A stretch of 64,000 nt of DNA from Allobosea sp. Its GTDB lineage: Bacteria > Pseudomonadota > Alphaproteobacteria > Rhizobiales > Beijerinckiaceae. The notes below the pieces were generated by a model. It saw only the letters and a list, made by a program, of their open reading frames with translations. It had not been told where the DNA came from and searched no databases. The position numbers were made by a program, and so were the translations under genes. The number at the start of each line of letters is the position of its first letter. The stretch's first letter is position 1. Shown piece after piece: positions 1 through 9,159 of the stretch. Location: the NCBI RefSeq assembly GCF_017308015.1, contig NZ_JAFKFW010000013.1, positions 57,624-121,623 on the forward strand. The letters run 5' to 3'.

Positions 1-1
1 A

Positions 2-856
2 GCGGAACCGAAGGGCCGCCCCTCCCCTGTCCCGGCTGACGCTGCGACGCTGCTGGAGGCCGGGCCGGTCAAGGTCTGGTTCCCGATCAAGTCCGGCCTG
101 CTGCGCCGTACGACTAGTCATGTGAAGGCCGTCGACGGCATCTCGGTCAAGGTCCGCGAGGGCGAGACGCTCGGCGTCGTCGGCGAATCCGGCTCGGGCA
201 AGACCACGCTCGGCCTCGCCATCCTCAGGCTGACCGCCTCGGAAGGGCCGATCGTCTTCCTGGGTGACCGGATCGACGGGCTCTCCAGCAAGCAGGTGCG
301 GCCGAAGCGCAAGGACCTGCAGGTCGTCTTCCAGGACCCCTATGGCTCGCTCTCGCCTCGCATGTCGGTGGCCGAGATCGTGGCCGAAGGGCTCGCCATC
401 CAGCAGCCGGACCTGAGCTATCAGCAACGCCGCGCGATCGTGGCGCAGGCACTGGTCGACGTCGGCCTGGACCCCGCGGCGATGGATCGCTACCCGCACG
501 AGTTCTCCGGCGGCCAGCGCCAGCGGATCGCGATCGCGCGAGCGATGGCGCTCAATCCGAAATTCGTCGTGCTGGACGAGCCGACCTCGGCGCTCGACAT
601 GTCCGTGCAGGCGCAGATCGTCGAATTGCTGCGCGGGCTGCAAAGCAAGCGTAAGCTGGGCTATCTCTTCATCAGCCATGACCTGAAGGTGGTCAGGGCG
701 CTGTCGCACCGGGTGGTGGTGATGCAGAACGGCAAGGTGGTCGAGGAAGGCCCGGCCGAGGCGATCTTCACATCGCCACGCGAGGCCTACACCCAGGCGC
801 TGCTGGCGGCGGCGCTCAATCTCGATACCGCCAATGACAGCGCGGTGAGGAGCTGA
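2..856 (+). CDS. yejF: Peptide ABC transporter ATP-binding protein, YejF-like (5' end outside window)
   Basis: ATPase of an oligopeptide/microcin C type ABC importer; it would power the inner-membrane permeases YejB/YejE, which should lie upstream of the window. The frame is open from base 2, and the stretch before the internal GTG at 122 encodes [13 protein letters not shown], the usual start of the second nucleotide-binding domain, so the gene is truncated by the window edge. Visible in the domain: Walker [11 protein letters not shown]-loop [12 protein letters not shown], signature [14 protein letters not shown], Walker [12 protein letters not shown] and the switch His in FISHDLKVV. It ends 2 bases before deoB. 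YejF is normally a double-ATPase protein; only the second half is seen, so another Opp/Dpp-type ATPase is possible. Confidence 0.85.
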   Translation, partial: AEPKGRPSPVPADAATLLEAGPVKVWFPIKSGLLRRTTSHVKAVDGISVKVREGETLGVVGESGSGKTTLGLAILRLTASEGPIVFLGDRIDGLSSKQVRPKRKDLQVVFQDPYGSLSPRMSVAEIVAEGLAIQQPDLSYQQRRAIVAQALVDVGLDPAAMDRYPHEFSGGQRQRIAIARAMALNPKFVVLDEPTSALDMSVQAQIVELLRGLQSKRKLGYLFISHDLKVVRALSHRVVVMQNGKVVEEGPAEAIFTSPREAYTQALLAAALNLDTANDSAVRS

Positions 857-858
857 GC

Positions 859-2076
859 ATGGCGCGGGCGCTCCTGATCGTGCTGGACTCGGTCGGCTGC
901 GGCGGAGCGGCCGATGCGGCCGCCTATGGCGATGCCGGCTCCGACACGCTCGGCCATATAGCCGAGGCTTGCGCCGATGGGCGCGGCGACCGCGAGGGTC
1001 TGCGTCGCGGGCCGCTGCAACTGCCGAACCTCGTGCGTCTTGGCCTCGCCCATGCCTGCGAAGCCTCGACCGGCCGGCGGCTGGCCGGCATAACGAAGCC
1101 CGCCAGCCCCGAAGGGCGCTGGGGCTATGGCGTCGAAATCAGCCAGGGCAAGGACACGCCTTCGGGCCATTGGGAGATCGCCGGCTGCCCGGTGCCGTTC
1201 CGGTGGGGCTATTTCACCGATCACGAGAATGCCTTCCCGCCCGAGCTGATCGCCGGCATCATCAAGGAAGGCGCCCTTCCCGGCATCCTCGGTAACAAGC
1301 ACGCGTCAGGCATCGCGATCATCGACGAGCTCGGTCCTGAGCATATCCAGACGGGCAAGCCGATCTGCTATACCTCCGTCGATTCCGTGCTGCAGATCGC
1401 TGCGCATGAGGAGCATTTCGGGCTCGACCGGCTCTATGCGCTCTGCAAGACCGTGCGCGGGCTCGTCGATCCCCTACGGATCGGTCGCGTCATCGCGCGG
1501 CCCTTCGTCGGATCGCCGGAAGAAGGCTTCACCCGCACCGGCAACCGCAAGGATTTCGCCATTCCGCCGCCGGACGAGACGATCCTCGACCGCCTGACGG
1601 CGCAAGGACGCACGGTCGTCACCGTCGGCAAAATCGGCGACATCTTCGCCCATCGCGCCACCGGCACCGAGATCAAGCCCTACGGCAATGCGGCCATGCT
1701 CGATGCTACGCTTGAGGCCTGGGACAGCCTGCCGGATGGCGGTTTCTGCTTCGTCAATCTCGTCGATTTCGACACCGAGTTCGGCCACCGGCGCGATATC
1801 CCGGGCTACGCGGCGGCACTGGAGGCCTTCGACCGCCATCTACCCCATATCGAAGCGGCCTTGAGGCCGGGCGATATTGCCGTGGTCACCGCCGATCACG
1901 GCAACGATCCGAGCTGGCCCGGCAGCGACCATACGCGCGAGCATGTGCCGATCCTGGCCTTCGGCCCGGGCATCGGGGCAGAGCCGCTCGGGCGTCGTGG
2001 CAGCTTCGCCGATATCGCGGCGAGCCTCGGCAGTTTCCTCGGTATCGGGCCCGTCGGTCCCGGCCGCGCCTGGTAA
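859..2076 (+). CDS. deoB: Phosphopentomutase DeoB
   Basis: Interconverts ribose 1-phosphate or deoxyribose 1-phosphate and the 5-phosphates in nucleoside salvage; cytosolic Mn-dependent enzyme of the alkaline phosphatase superfamily. The 405-residue length is normal for DeoB. Metal and phosphate motifs are visible: N-terminal VLDSVGCGG (Asp ligand), SGHWEIAG in the DeoB cap region, and C-terminal [20 protein letters not shown] with the paired Asp-His and His ligands. The ATG at 859 has GAGGAG about 7 bases upstream and lies just after the stop of the ABC ATPase, suggesting co-transcription. The next gene converges from the minus strand, 5 bases beyond the stop. Confidence 0.97.
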   Translation: MARALLIVLDSVGCGGAADAAAYGDAGSDTLGHIAEACADGRGDREGLRRGPLQLPNLVRLGLAHACEASTGRRLAGITKPASPEGRWGYGVEISQGKDTPSGHWEIAGCPVPFRWGYFTDHENAFPPELIAGIIKEGALPGILGNKHASGIAIIDELGPEHIQTGKPICYTSVDSVLQIAAHEEHFGLDRLYALCKTVRGLVDPLRIGRVIARPFVGSPEEGFTRTGNRKDFAIPPPDETILDRLTAQGRTVVTVGKIGDIFAHRATGTEIKPYGNAAMLDATLEAWDSLPDGGFCFVNLVDFDTEFGHRRDIPGYAAALEAFDRHLPHIEAALRPGDIAVVTADHGNDPSWPGSDHTREHVPILAFGPGIGAEPLGRRGSFADIAASLGSFLGIGPVGPGRAW

Positions 2077-2081
2077 AATTC

Positions 2082-3539
2082 TCAGGCCGTAGCGACCCGC
2101 CCGCAGAAGCTCGCGACCTCCTGACGGATGTCCTGCGCCTGCTGCGCGAGCGTGCTGGCGGCACTCTGCAATTGCTGGGCGGCGCCATGTGTCTGGCGGG
2201 TCATGACCTCGAAACCTCCGGCAACGTCGGCGCTGCGCTGCGCACCCTCGAAGGACAACCGGACCTGATGCGCGATCTCGGCGGTGGCGCGGCTCTGCTC
2301 GTCAACGGAGAGCGCGATTGCATCGGCTACGCTCTCCACCTCGCCGATTGCCACGACGATATCGCGGATCGCCTTGAGCGAGCGCTGCGACGCCTGCTGC
2401 ATCGCACCGATCTGATGCGAGACCTCGTCGGTCGCCCTGGCGGTCTGGGCCGAGAGCGTCTTGACCTCGCTGGCAACGACCGCGAAGCCGCGGCCCATCT
2501 CGCCGGCGCGGGCCGCCTCGATCGTGGCGTTGAGCGCCAGCATGCTGGTCTGGGCGGCAATGCCACGGATGATCTCGACGACTGCGCCGACATTCTCGCT
2601 GCTCTGCGCGAGATGCTCGATCTCGGCGCTGGCGCGCCGCGCGAGCTCCGCCGCGGCCTTCGAGCCATCGGCAGATTGTCCGGCATTGCGGCCAATCTCG
2701 CTGATGGAGGCGACGAGCTCCGTACTGGCGGCCGAGAGATGGTCGATGCTGTCCATCGTGCCGGCTGCGGAATCGGAGACCATCGCGGTCTGGCGCCGGA
2801 CATGATCGGAGGTCTCGGTCAGCGCCCCGGCCTCGGTCGTCATCGCCGCAGCGGAATTGTCGAGCACGGCCATCGCCTGCTCCATCTGCGAGCGGAAGCC
2901 GGCGACGACATCTCGCATCATCTCGGCACGCCGACCTAGCTCTTCGGCGAGATTGCGCTCCTTCTCACCGGCGATCCGTTCGCGCTCCGCCACTTCCTGC
3001 GCCCGCGCCAGATTCTGCTCGTTCACGGCGAACATGCGCTGCAACACCACGGCGAAGACCGCGAGAAACGCCGTCTCGATGACGACGATCACGGCATGAA
3101 GCAGCACGCGCAGCAGGCTGCCGCCCTGATAGAACACGGCCGCAGGCAGGACATATTGCAGCACGAGATGATGCGCAGCCGTGAGCACGGCACCCATCAG
3201 GATCGGCCGCCAGTCGCAGAAGCCGGCCAGCAGCGCCAACACCGCGAAATAATACATGTGGATGTCCGGCTGCCAGGAATGGCCGGCAAAGCTGAAAACC
3301 AGGATCGAGACCTGCCCGATCAGCACAGACGCGATGACGAGTTGAGTCACGATCGCGGGACCCGCCAGGCGATAAACCAGAACGGCGGCAATGACCGCCA
3401 GCGTCGCCATCAGCACCGGGACGATGCCTGAGGCCCCGTTGGCCCAGAAGGACAGTGCGAGCAACGGCAGATGAAGCAGCCCGAGCGCAAGCAGGGCCTG
3501 CGCGACCCGATGGCGCACTGCCGACAACGTCCAGATCAT
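2082..3539 (-). CDS. Methyl-accepting chemotaxis protein with polytopic membrane sensor
   Basis: Chemoreceptor that should signal to CheA/CheW. The N-terminal about 190 residues hold about six hydrophobic segments and no large periplasmic loop. They carry the motif [17 protein letters not shown] and a His pair (AAHHLVLQY) typical of a membrane sensor seen in many alphaproteobacterial receptors. A coiled coil follows, then the MCP signalling domain with its hairpin tip ([20 protein letters not shown]) and [12 protein letters not shown]. The ATG at 3539 is chosen because residues upstream are unlike the family and its ATGA overlaps the stop of the gene before it. The ligand is unknown. It is co-transcribed with the small membrane protein at 3536-3910. 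Confidence 0.9.
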   Translation of the reverse strand: MIWTLSAVRHRVAQALLALGLLHLPLLALSFWANGASGIVPVLMATLAVIAAVLVYRLAGPAIVTQLVIASVLIGQVSILVFSFAGHSWQPDIHMYYFAVLALLAGFCDWRPILMGAVLTAAHHLVLQYVLPAAVFYQGGSLLRVLLHAVIVVIETAFLAVFAVVLQRMFAVNEQNLARAQEVAERERIAGEKERNLAEELGRRAEMMRDVVAGFRSQMEQAMAVLDNSAAAMTTEAGALTETSDHVRRQTAMVSDSAAGTMDSIDHLSAASTELVASISEIGRNAGQSADGSKAAAELARRASAEIEHLAQSSENVGAVVEIIRGIAAQTSMLALNATIEAARAGEMGRGFAVVASEVKTLSAQTARATDEVSHQIGAMQQASQRSLKAIRDIVVAIGEVESVADAIALSVDEQSRATAEIAHQVRLSFEGAQRSADVAGGFEVMTRQTHGAAQQLQSAASTLAQQAQDIRQEVASFCGRVATA

Positions 3540-3910
3540 GACGATGCACCTGTTCGGCCGGGGCGGTCGAGACATCCGGCAAGGCCAGCCAGAACGACGG
3601 AGAACCACGCGCCTTGCGGCAGGGAAGGTGCTTGCCCGCTCAGCGTCGGGGCCACGACAACGACTGCACTCAAACGGCCGCTACGCAGGACGCGATGACC
3701 GGCTGCAAAGCTCAGCGCCACGGCTTCCGCGCCATCGGTCCAGGGCGGAAAGACGATCGCCACCGGCTCGGTGCCGTCGGCTGCCGCCGGCAGGCTCGCA
3801 AGGGCCCCGAAACTGACCAGCAGACAGACCAGTCCGACGAAGAGACCGCCGGCAGGGGACAAGCGTTCCGCGGGCGCCGCACCAGGTTCCGCTGGAGAAG
3901 TCGAAGGCAT
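3536..3910 (-). CDS. Small exported or membrane-anchored protein preceding the chemoreceptor
   Basis: 124 residues; no function recognised. A hydrophobic segment (about residues 23-45, [20 protein letters not shown]) is followed by a short globular part with [16 protein letters not shown] and [10 protein letters not shown]. From memory, similar short proteins, one anchor followed by a VFPPW-type motif, recur in Hyphomicrobiales. Its TGA overlaps the ATG of the chemoreceptor by 4 bases, so the two are almost certainly translated together. A role as accessory or sensory partner of the receptor is inference only. The start at 3910 is the first ATG after an AT-rich upstream region. Confidence 0.65.
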   Translation of the reverse strand: MPSTSPAEPGAAPAERLSPAGGLFVGLVCLLVSFGALASLPAAADGTEPVAIVFPPWTDGAEAVALSFAAGHRVLRSGRLSAVVVVAPTLSGQAPSLPQGAWFSVVLAGLAGCLDRPGRTGASS

Positions 3911-4340
3911 TGGCAGGGATCACTCGGGGCAACGGCGGCGTCCAGGCGAAGCAACCGTAGCTGCGTAAAATTTCGCTTAACCCGTTCGTTCGGACCGAGG
4001 GTCGACTGCTCGGCCCGCAAGCTGCGCATCATTCATGAACGAGAGAAAATTACAATCCTACGCTGCATTCAATTGCAATCCTACCGTTTGTCTCTCTCCG
4101 CAAAACTGAAGGATTTCACCGCTATAAGCGGCATTTTATACAATTGTTGATTTTTTTGATACATTTTACAAACAATCCGGCCCATAACCGCCTCAGCCGC
4201 AGGAGGCAATTTTTACAATTACTGATTGAATTTTTGCGATGGCGCAGCAAGGTGGATATCCCACGGCTTTCGCGATCTCAAGCCAGGAGGGCATGCAGTC
4301 TCAGGACAAGGCACCGGCCTGAAGCAGTTTCCGTTCCATC
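3911..4340. other. AT-rich intergenic region
   Basis: About 430 bases with no convincing gene on either strand. The part from about 4020 to 4250 is clearly AT-richer than the rest of the window, with runs of T and A and repeated ACAAT words (around 4051, 4075, 4140 and 4216). It lies upstream of the minus-strand membrane-protein/chemoreceptor pair and so probably holds its promoter. No sigma factor box is assigned with confidence. Confidence 0.5.
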
Positions 4341-4388
4341 GCATTTTCTTCACGCGAACCGGATCCGTCTCCCTCGAATATGCTCTAA
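4341..4388. repeat. Dispersed intergenic element (accGG / GCTCTA type)
   Basis: Contains GCATTTTCTTCACGCGAACC, then CCGTCTCC and TGCTCTAA at the right end. This matches the layout of the element at 5378-5427 and the partial copies near 22690 and 33440. It overlaps the 3' end of the LMW phosphatase gene by a few bases. Confidence 0.45.
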
Positions 4389-4825
4389 CCCTGGAGCCGC
4401 TGCTTGATCCGCCTGGTCAGGCCGTCCCGGACATCACGATAGGCATCGAGTTTCTGCTCGCGCGAGCCCTGGAACACGGTGGGATCGACCGTCGGCCAGT
4501 ATTCCACTTCGGCCGCATGGGTTCTTGTCAGGTCCAGAGCCTTATGGTGCGCTTCCGGCGAGAGCGTGATGATCAGGTCGAAATTGAGCCCTTCCCACTC
4601 CTCCAGTTCCTCGATCGATTTCGGCTTGTGGCGGCTCAGATCGATGCCGATCTCCTCCAGCACCGTCTGCGCGAAGCCGTCTGCCTCGCCTTTGCGAGCA
4701 CCGGCCGACTGGACATAGACCGACTTGCCGAAAAAATGCTTGGCCAGGGCTTCCGCCATGGGCGAGCGCACAGCATTCATCGCGCACATGAAGAGCACGC
4801 TCTGCACCTTACGCGGCGGCTCCAA
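4385..4825 (-). CDS. Low-molecular-weight protein tyrosine phosphatase-like protein
   Basis: 146 residues of the LMW phosphatase/arsenate reductase fold. The P-loop CX5R is visible near the N terminus (FMCAMNAVRSPMAEA; Cys followed by Arg after five residues), and the region around YWPTVDPT supplies a DP motif in the place of the family's catalytic Asp. The substrate is unknown; protein phosphotyrosine or arsenate are both possible. It lies 5 bases after the UPF0262 gene and downstream of hisD, an order common in rhizobial genomes. The start is a TTG at 4825, with a possible internal GTG at 4807; neither has a strong ribosome site. Confidence 0.85.
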   Translation of the reverse strand: MEPPRKVQSVLFMCAMNAVRSPMAEALAKHFFGKSVYVQSAGARKGEADGFAQTVLEEIGIDLSRHKPKSIEELEEWEGLNFDLIITLSPEAHHKALDLTRTHAAEVEYWPTVDPTVFQGSREQKLDAYRDVRDGLTRRIKQRLQG

Positions 4826-4830
4826 GCGCG

Positions 4831-5319
4831 TCAGCCCTTCCAGTGCAAGGCGTAGATCAGCGTGAAGAGGCGGCGCGCCGTGTCGAAATCGACCTCGACC
4901 TTATTGGCCAGCCGCTCCGCCAGGATACCGGCGGCCTCGTCATGCAGGCCGCGCCGCCCCATGTCGATCGCCTCGATCTGCGCCGGGGTCGAGGTCCTGA
5001 TCGCCGCGTAATAGCTGTCGCAGACCAGTTCATAGTCCTTGATGATGCGCCGGAACGGGCTGAGCGAGAGATGATGCGTCACGACAGGCGCGCCATCCGC
5101 CGCCTTGATCTCAAAGACGAGGCGTCGCTCGACCATCGCGAGGTGCGCCAGATACGGCCCCCCGTCGTGCTCGGGGATGACGAAGCTGTTGCGCTCGATC
5201 AGATCGTAGATCGCGACGGCGCGCTCGTGCTCCTGATCGGGCGTGCCGCGGCCGAGGGAATTCTCGTCGAGGGTCAGGCCCACCAGGCGCTTGGTGGGGG
5301 CAGTCGAGACGTCGGACAT
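4831..5319 (-). CDS. UPF0262 family protein
   Basis: 162-residue protein of the UPF0262 family, conserved in Alphaproteobacteria and without assigned function. Recognised from the N-terminal [19 protein letters not shown] and the central [19 protein letters not shown]. The ATG at 5319 is preferred over one 15 bases upstream because GGAGGAG stands directly before it at good spacing. It lies between hisD and the LMW phosphatase, all on the minus strand, and is probably part of the same transcript. No signal peptide or membrane segment is seen; likely cytosolic. Confidence 0.9.
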   Translation of the reverse strand: MSDVSTAPTKRLVGLTLDENSLGRGTPDQEHERAVAIYDLIERNSFVIPEHDGGPYLAHLAMVERRLVFEIKAADGAPVVTHHLSLSPFRRIIKDYELVCDSYYAAIRTSTPAQIEAIDMGRRGLHDEAAGILAERLANKVEVDFDTARRLFTLIYALHWKG

Positions 5320-5377
5320 CGCTCCTCCGGCCATGGCACCGTCTGTCGAACGGAGCCGGTATCACTAAGCCTTAGGG

Positions 5378-5427
5378 TATTGCTCTTGCGGAAAACCGGT
5401 TCCCGCTTTCTCGCGCGATACTCTAGA
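5378..5427. repeat. Dispersed intergenic element with GAAAACCGGTT core
   Basis: Reads GCTCTTGCGGAAAACCGGTT, then CCCGCTTTC and GATACTCTAGA. The same core (cGAAAACCGGTTcCC followed by a CGATgC word) recurs at 33440-33474, with looser copies at 4341 and 22690. It lies in the hisD-UPF0262 gap and overlaps the hisD stop region. Confidence 0.5.
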
Positions 5428-6715
5428 GATTCAACCTGATCGTCACGGATCGGCCGTGCGCCTGCAAGCCCTCGGCTTCGGCCAGTTGCGTGGCGGCGGA
5501 AGCGAGCACGCGCAGGCCCTCGGGGCCGCATTTCAGGAGCGAGGTCCGCTTCATGAAATCGCCGACGCCGAGACCCGACGAGAAGCGGGCCGAGCGAGCG
5601 GTCGGCAGGACGTGGTTGGGGCCGCCGACATAGTCGCCAATCGCTTCCGGCGTATGGCCGCCGAGGAAAATCGCGCCGGCATTGCGGATCAGCCCGGCGA
5701 GGCGGTCCGGATCGGCCGTCATGATCTCCAGATGTTCGGGCGCAAGCCTATCGACCAGCGGCACCGCGGCCTCAAGATCGGCAACGAGCAGGATCGCGCC
5801 GAATTCCCGCCAGCTCTTGCCGGCGATCTCCGCCCGCGGCAGCGTCGCGAGCTGAGTGGCCACCGCCTTCTCGACCTCGGCGGCGAGTGCTGCATCGTCC
5901 GTCATCAGGATCGATTGGGCGGAGACGTCATGCTCGGCCTGCGCCAGCAGGTCGGCGGCGATCCAGTCCGGATTGGCGCTGCGGTCGGCGATCACCAGCA
6001 CTTCCGAGGGGCCGGCGATCATGTCGATGCCGACCTGGCCGAAGACGCGACGCTTGGCAGCGGCGACATAGGCATTGCCGGGGCCGACGATCTTGGCGAC
6101 CGGTGCGATCGAAGCCGTACCATAGGCGAGCGCGGCGACGGCCTGCGCGCCGCCGATACGATAGACCTCGTCGACGCCGGCGAGCCGGGCGGCCGCGAGC
6201 ACGAGCGGATTGGTCTCGCCGCGCGGCGTCGGCGCGACCATGACGATGCGCGGCACGCCGGCAACCTTGGCCGGAATAGCGTTCATCAGCACCGAGGAGG
6301 GATAGCTCGCCGTGCCGCCGGGCACATAGAGCCCGACCGCCTCGACCGCGCTCCAGCGCCAGCCGGCGCCGACACCGGCAGCGTCCTCGACCCAGGAATC
6401 GGTGGGCTTCTGGCGACGGTGATAGGTCTCGATGCGCTCGCGCGCCGTCTCCAGCGCCGCGAGCAACTCCGGCGAGCAGGCGGCGACGGCCGCGTCGATC
6501 TCGGCTTCCGAGACGCGCAGGGTCTGCGGCGTCAGGACGAGCGCGTCGAAGCGGGAGGTATAGTCGATCAGCGCCGCATCGCCCTTTTCGCGAACCTCGG
6601 CGATGATGTCGGCGGCGATGCGGTCGACCTCCTCCGAGACCTCGCGCTTGACGGAGAGCAGCGCCGCGAAGCCCGCGGCGAAGCCGGCATCCCTGTCGTC
6701 GAGCCTGATCGGCAT
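5423..6715 (-). CDS. hisD: Histidinol dehydrogenase HisD
   Basis: Zn- and NAD-dependent enzyme for the last two oxidations of histidine synthesis (L-histidinol to L-histidine). 430 residues, the usual length. Family signatures are visible: GLYVPGGTASYPSSVLMN, the conserved block GPGNAYVAAAKRRVFGQVGID, AGPSEVLVIAD, LLAQAEHD and the C-terminal GPNHVLPT with the catalytic His region. ATG at 6715 has AAGGA at suitable distance. It is in a minus-strand run with DUF2948 upstream and UPF0262 downstream; other his genes are not in the window. Confidence 0.98.
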   Translation of the reverse strand: MPIRLDDRDAGFAAGFAALLSVKREVSEEVDRIAADIIAEVREKGDAALIDYTSRFDALVLTPQTLRVSEAEIDAAVAACSPELLAALETARERIETYHRRQKPTDSWVEDAAGVGAGWRWSAVEAVGLYVPGGTASYPSSVLMNAIPAKVAGVPRIVMVAPTPRGETNPLVLAAARLAGVDEVYRIGGAQAVAALAYGTASIAPVAKIVGPGNAYVAAAKRRVFGQVGIDMIAGPSEVLVIADRSANPDWIAADLLAQAEHDVSAQSILMTDDAALAAEVEKAVATQLATLPRAEIAGKSWREFGAILLVADLEAAVPLVDRLAPEHLEIMTADPDRLAGLIRNAGAIFLGGHTPEAIGDYVGGPNHVLPTARSARFSSGLGVGDFMKRTSLLKCGPEGLRVLASAATQLAEAEGLQAHGRSVTIRLNL

Positions 6716-6755
6716 CGCTTGTCCTTGGATATCGTCGGGAAAGGTGTTCGGAGGC

Positions 6756-7202
6756 TCAGGCGCCGTCGGGATGGCCAGGGGTCGCCACCGCTTCCCAGAC
6801 CGGGCCGAGATCCTTCATCTGAGCCTCGATGCATTCGACCGAGAGACGGATCGCCGCCCCTTCCGAAAAATGCAGCGTCACATCGCCGGCCGGGTCCGCG
6901 CCCAGGTCGAAGGTGACGGCGAGAAGGTTCAGGACCTTGTCGGGGTCGTTCTTGTCGAGCTTGGCGCTGCGCACCGACTGGACGCGGTCGAAATGCAGCG
7001 CCGTCAGGCGGCGCCGGCGCTGGCCACGCTGGGCACCTTCCCAGTCGAAACGGCGCAGCGCCAGGGCGAAGCGCTTCTCGCGCGGGAGATAAACGAGGTC
7101 GGCCGCCTTCAGTACCGCATCCTGGAGATGGGCTGAGACGATCGCGAGATCATCGGCATCGAGCGCTATGAGCTTCAGCGGGTCGGCGGCTGCGTCTGAC
7201 AT
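6756..7202 (-). CDS. DUF2948 family protein
   Basis: 148-residue cytosolic protein of a family confined largely to Alphaproteobacteria and without known function. Recognised from LKLIALDADDLAIVSAHLQD at the N terminus and FALALRRFDWEG. It sits between murA and hisD, 40 bases before hisD, in the order usual for Hyphomicrobiales. No catalytic motif or membrane segment is visible. Confidence 0.88.
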   Translation of the reverse strand: MSDAAADPLKLIALDADDLAIVSAHLQDAVLKAADLVYLPREKRFALALRRFDWEGAQRGQRRRRLTALHFDRVQSVRSAKLDKNDPDKVLNLLAVTFDLGADPAGDVTLHFSEGAAIRLSVECIEAQMKDLGPVWEAVATPGHPDGA

Positions 7203-7233
7203 GGCTTTGTTCTGACGAGCCGCCCCGAGAAAA

Positions 7234-8523
7234 TCAACCGCTGATGCGCTCCACCACGGCGCCGCAACGGCTGAGCTTGGCTTCCAGCGCTTCGAACCCG
7301 CGATCGAGATGATAGACGCGGTTGATCGTGGTATCGCCTTCGGCGGCGAGCCCGCCGATAACCAGCGAGACCGAGGCGCGCAGGTCCGTCGCCATCACCG
7401 GCGCGCCGGTCAATTTCTCGACGCCCTCGACATGGGCGACATCGCCGTCCAGCCGGATCTTCGCGCCGAGCCGGGCGAGCTCCTGAACGTGCATGAAGCG
7501 GTTCTCGAAAATCGTCTCGCGGATGCGCGAGGTGCCCTTCGCCCGGGTCATCAGCGCCATGAACTGCGCCTGAAGGTCTGTCGGAAAGCCCGGGAAGGGA
7601 TCGGTATCGACATCCACCGCAGCCAAATCATGGCCGTTGCGGCGGACACGGATGCCCTCGTTGGTCGAGTCGATCTCGACACCCGCCCTGGTGAGCACGT
7701 CGAGCGCCGATTGCAGCAGTTCCGGCCGTGCGCCTTCCAGCATCACGTCGCCGCCGGTCATGGCCACCGCCATCGCGTAGGTGCCGGCCTCGATCCGATC
7801 GGGCAGCACCGCGTGATGCGCGCCGCCGAGGCGCGCCACACCGGTGACCACGATGCGCGGGGTACCAGCCCCTTCGATCTTGGCGCCCATCTTGACGAGA
7901 CAGGCGGCGAGATCGATGACCTCCGGCTCGCAGGCGGCGTTCTCGATCACCGTCGTGCCCTGGGCGAGCACGGCTGCCATCAACGCAGTATGGGTGCCAC
8001 CGACCGTCACCTTCGGGAAAACGATCTCGCCGCCCTTCAGGCCCTTCGGTGCCCGCGCCAGCGCATAACCGTTCTCGATCGCGATCTCTGCACCGAGCTT
8101 CTCGAGCGCCATGAGCAGCAGATCGACCGGGCGCGTGCCGATGGCGCAGCCGCCGGGCAGCGAGACCTTGGCCTCGCCCATGCGGGCGAGGATCGGCGCG
8201 ATCACCCAGAAGCTCGCGCGCATGGTCGAGACCAACTCATAGGGCGCACAGGTATCGACGATCTGGCGGGCCGTCAGCGAGATGGTCTGGCCGGTCTCGG
8301 CCGACTGGCCGATACGCTTGCCGGCGACGGTGCGATCGACGCCCTGGTTCGACAGTATGCGTGAGAGCGCAGTCACGTCCGAGAGACGCGGAACATTGGT
8401 CAGCGTCAGCGTCTCGTCGGTCAGCAGGCTCGCGATCATCAACGGCAAGGCGGCGTTCTTTGCGCCGGAAATCGGAATGGCGCCATTGAGGCGCTGGCCG
8501 CCGGTGATGCGGATCTTGTCCAT
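7234..8523 (-). CDS. murA: UDP-N-acetylglucosamine 1-carboxyvinyltransferase MurA
   Basis: First committed step of peptidoglycan synthesis: transfer of enolpyruvate from PEP to UDP-GlcNAc, in the cytosol. 429 residues as expected for MurA. Visible marks are the N-terminal [20 protein letters not shown] with the conserved Lys-Asn pair, the active-site Cys loop [15 protein letters not shown] (a Cys type, so expected to be fosfomycin-reactive), and the C-terminal [12 protein letters not shown] at 8523 has AGGA upstream. A 53-residue basic protein precedes it and DUF2948 follows. Confidence 0.98.
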   Translation of the reverse strand: MDKIRITGGQRLNGAIPISGAKNAALPLMIASLLTDETLTLTNVPRLSDVTALSRILSNQGVDRTVAGKRIGQSAETGQTISLTARQIVDTCAPYELVSTMRASFWVIAPILARMGEAKVSLPGGCAIGTRPVDLLLMALEKLGAEIAIENGYALARAPKGLKGGEIVFPKVTVGGTHTALMAAVLAQGTTVIENAACEPEVIDLAACLVKMGAKIEGAGTPRIVVTGVARLGGAHHAVLPDRIEAGTYAMAVAMTGGDVMLEGARPELLQSALDVLTRAGVEIDSTNEGIRVRRNGHDLAAVDVDTDPFPGFPTDLQAQFMALMTRAKGTSRIRETIFENRFMHVQELARLGAKIRLDGDVAHVEGVEKLTGAPVMATDLRASVSLVIGGLAAEGDTTINRVYHLDRGFEALEAKLSRCGAVVERISG

Positions 8524-8583
8524 CGTCGGGTCCTGCTCGGCCGGCCGGGCTCGGGGCCGGCCGCATCTGGGGGAAACGGGAAT

Positions 8584-8745
8584 TCAGGTCCGGGAGGAAT
8601 CGGCCTGAGAGGGTGGCTCCAGCTCACGCGCTTGCGCTTCGTCCGAACGGCGAGCGCGAGCCTGGGCCTTGCGGCGCTTCAGGTTCTCGCGGAGCGCGGC
8701 GGCAAGGCGCGCCTGCTTCTCGTCCTCGGCTGTCTGGCGGGTCAC
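8584..8745 (-). CDS. Small Arg/Lys-rich protein upstream of murA
   Basis: 53 residues from a GTG start (MTRQTAEDEK...ADSSRT). The core RLAAALRENLKRRKAQARAR is strongly basic and predicted helical, flanked by acidic and polar ends. No family name is known to me. It ends 60 bases before murA on the same strand. Codon use (strong G/C at third positions) fits a real gene, and antisense frames look worse. Function unknown; a nucleic-acid or ribosome contact is possible but unproven. The ribosome site is weak. Confidence 0.55.
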   Translation of the reverse strand: MTRQTAEDEKQARLAAALRENLKRRKAQARARRSDEAQARELEPPSQADSSRT

Positions 8746-9159
8746 GGCATCAGCTCGGCATAGGGTGTTTGAACGCGGGAACGCGGCGAATTCGCGGCGG
8801 TATCGTTAGACCCTGAGCCCTCCCCGGACAAGCGCCGTCGACGACACCCGGCCTGCCCCGTGACGGGCCCGCATCTTGCCGCAGCGAACCAGCCGGCAGC
8901 GCCATTTTCCGCTCCGGCAACGATCTTCTCCGGCGGCGTATCGGGGCGCTCTTTTCGTTTCACCAATACGGCCTCGTCGCGAAATTTTCGTTCGGCCCAT
9001 GACGGTGCGGCTCTTGCCATCCCGGTGTCGGGCGGCGGCACTCTGACGCTTGGGAAAGCAAAAAATGCTTAATGCTATTAACCATTTCCAGGAGATTTCG
9101 TTTACAGTTCGTTAAGCTTGTTTACGCTGCCGGCATCAAGGAGTTTGTGGGGTAGCGTC
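8746..9159. other. Divergent intergenic region with AT-rich promoter zone
   Basis: About 410 bases between the murA-side transcript (minus) and the RpfF-like gene (plus). No supported gene. The last 100 bases (about 9058-9130) turn AT-rich, with the related words GCTTAATGCTATTAACC and GTTTACAGTTCGTTAAGC, and are the likely promoter of the plus-strand gene. GGAG at 9140-9143 stands about 16 bases before the ATG at 9160, rather far for a ribosome site. Confidence 0.5.

Noticed and set aside
5456-6916. Long plus-strand frame over hisD
   Set aside because: Antisense shadow of a full-length, conserved hisD.
8742-9041. 99-codon minus-strand frame in the murA-rpfF gap
   Set aside because: Low-complexity composition, no ribosome site, and it runs over the probable promoter area.
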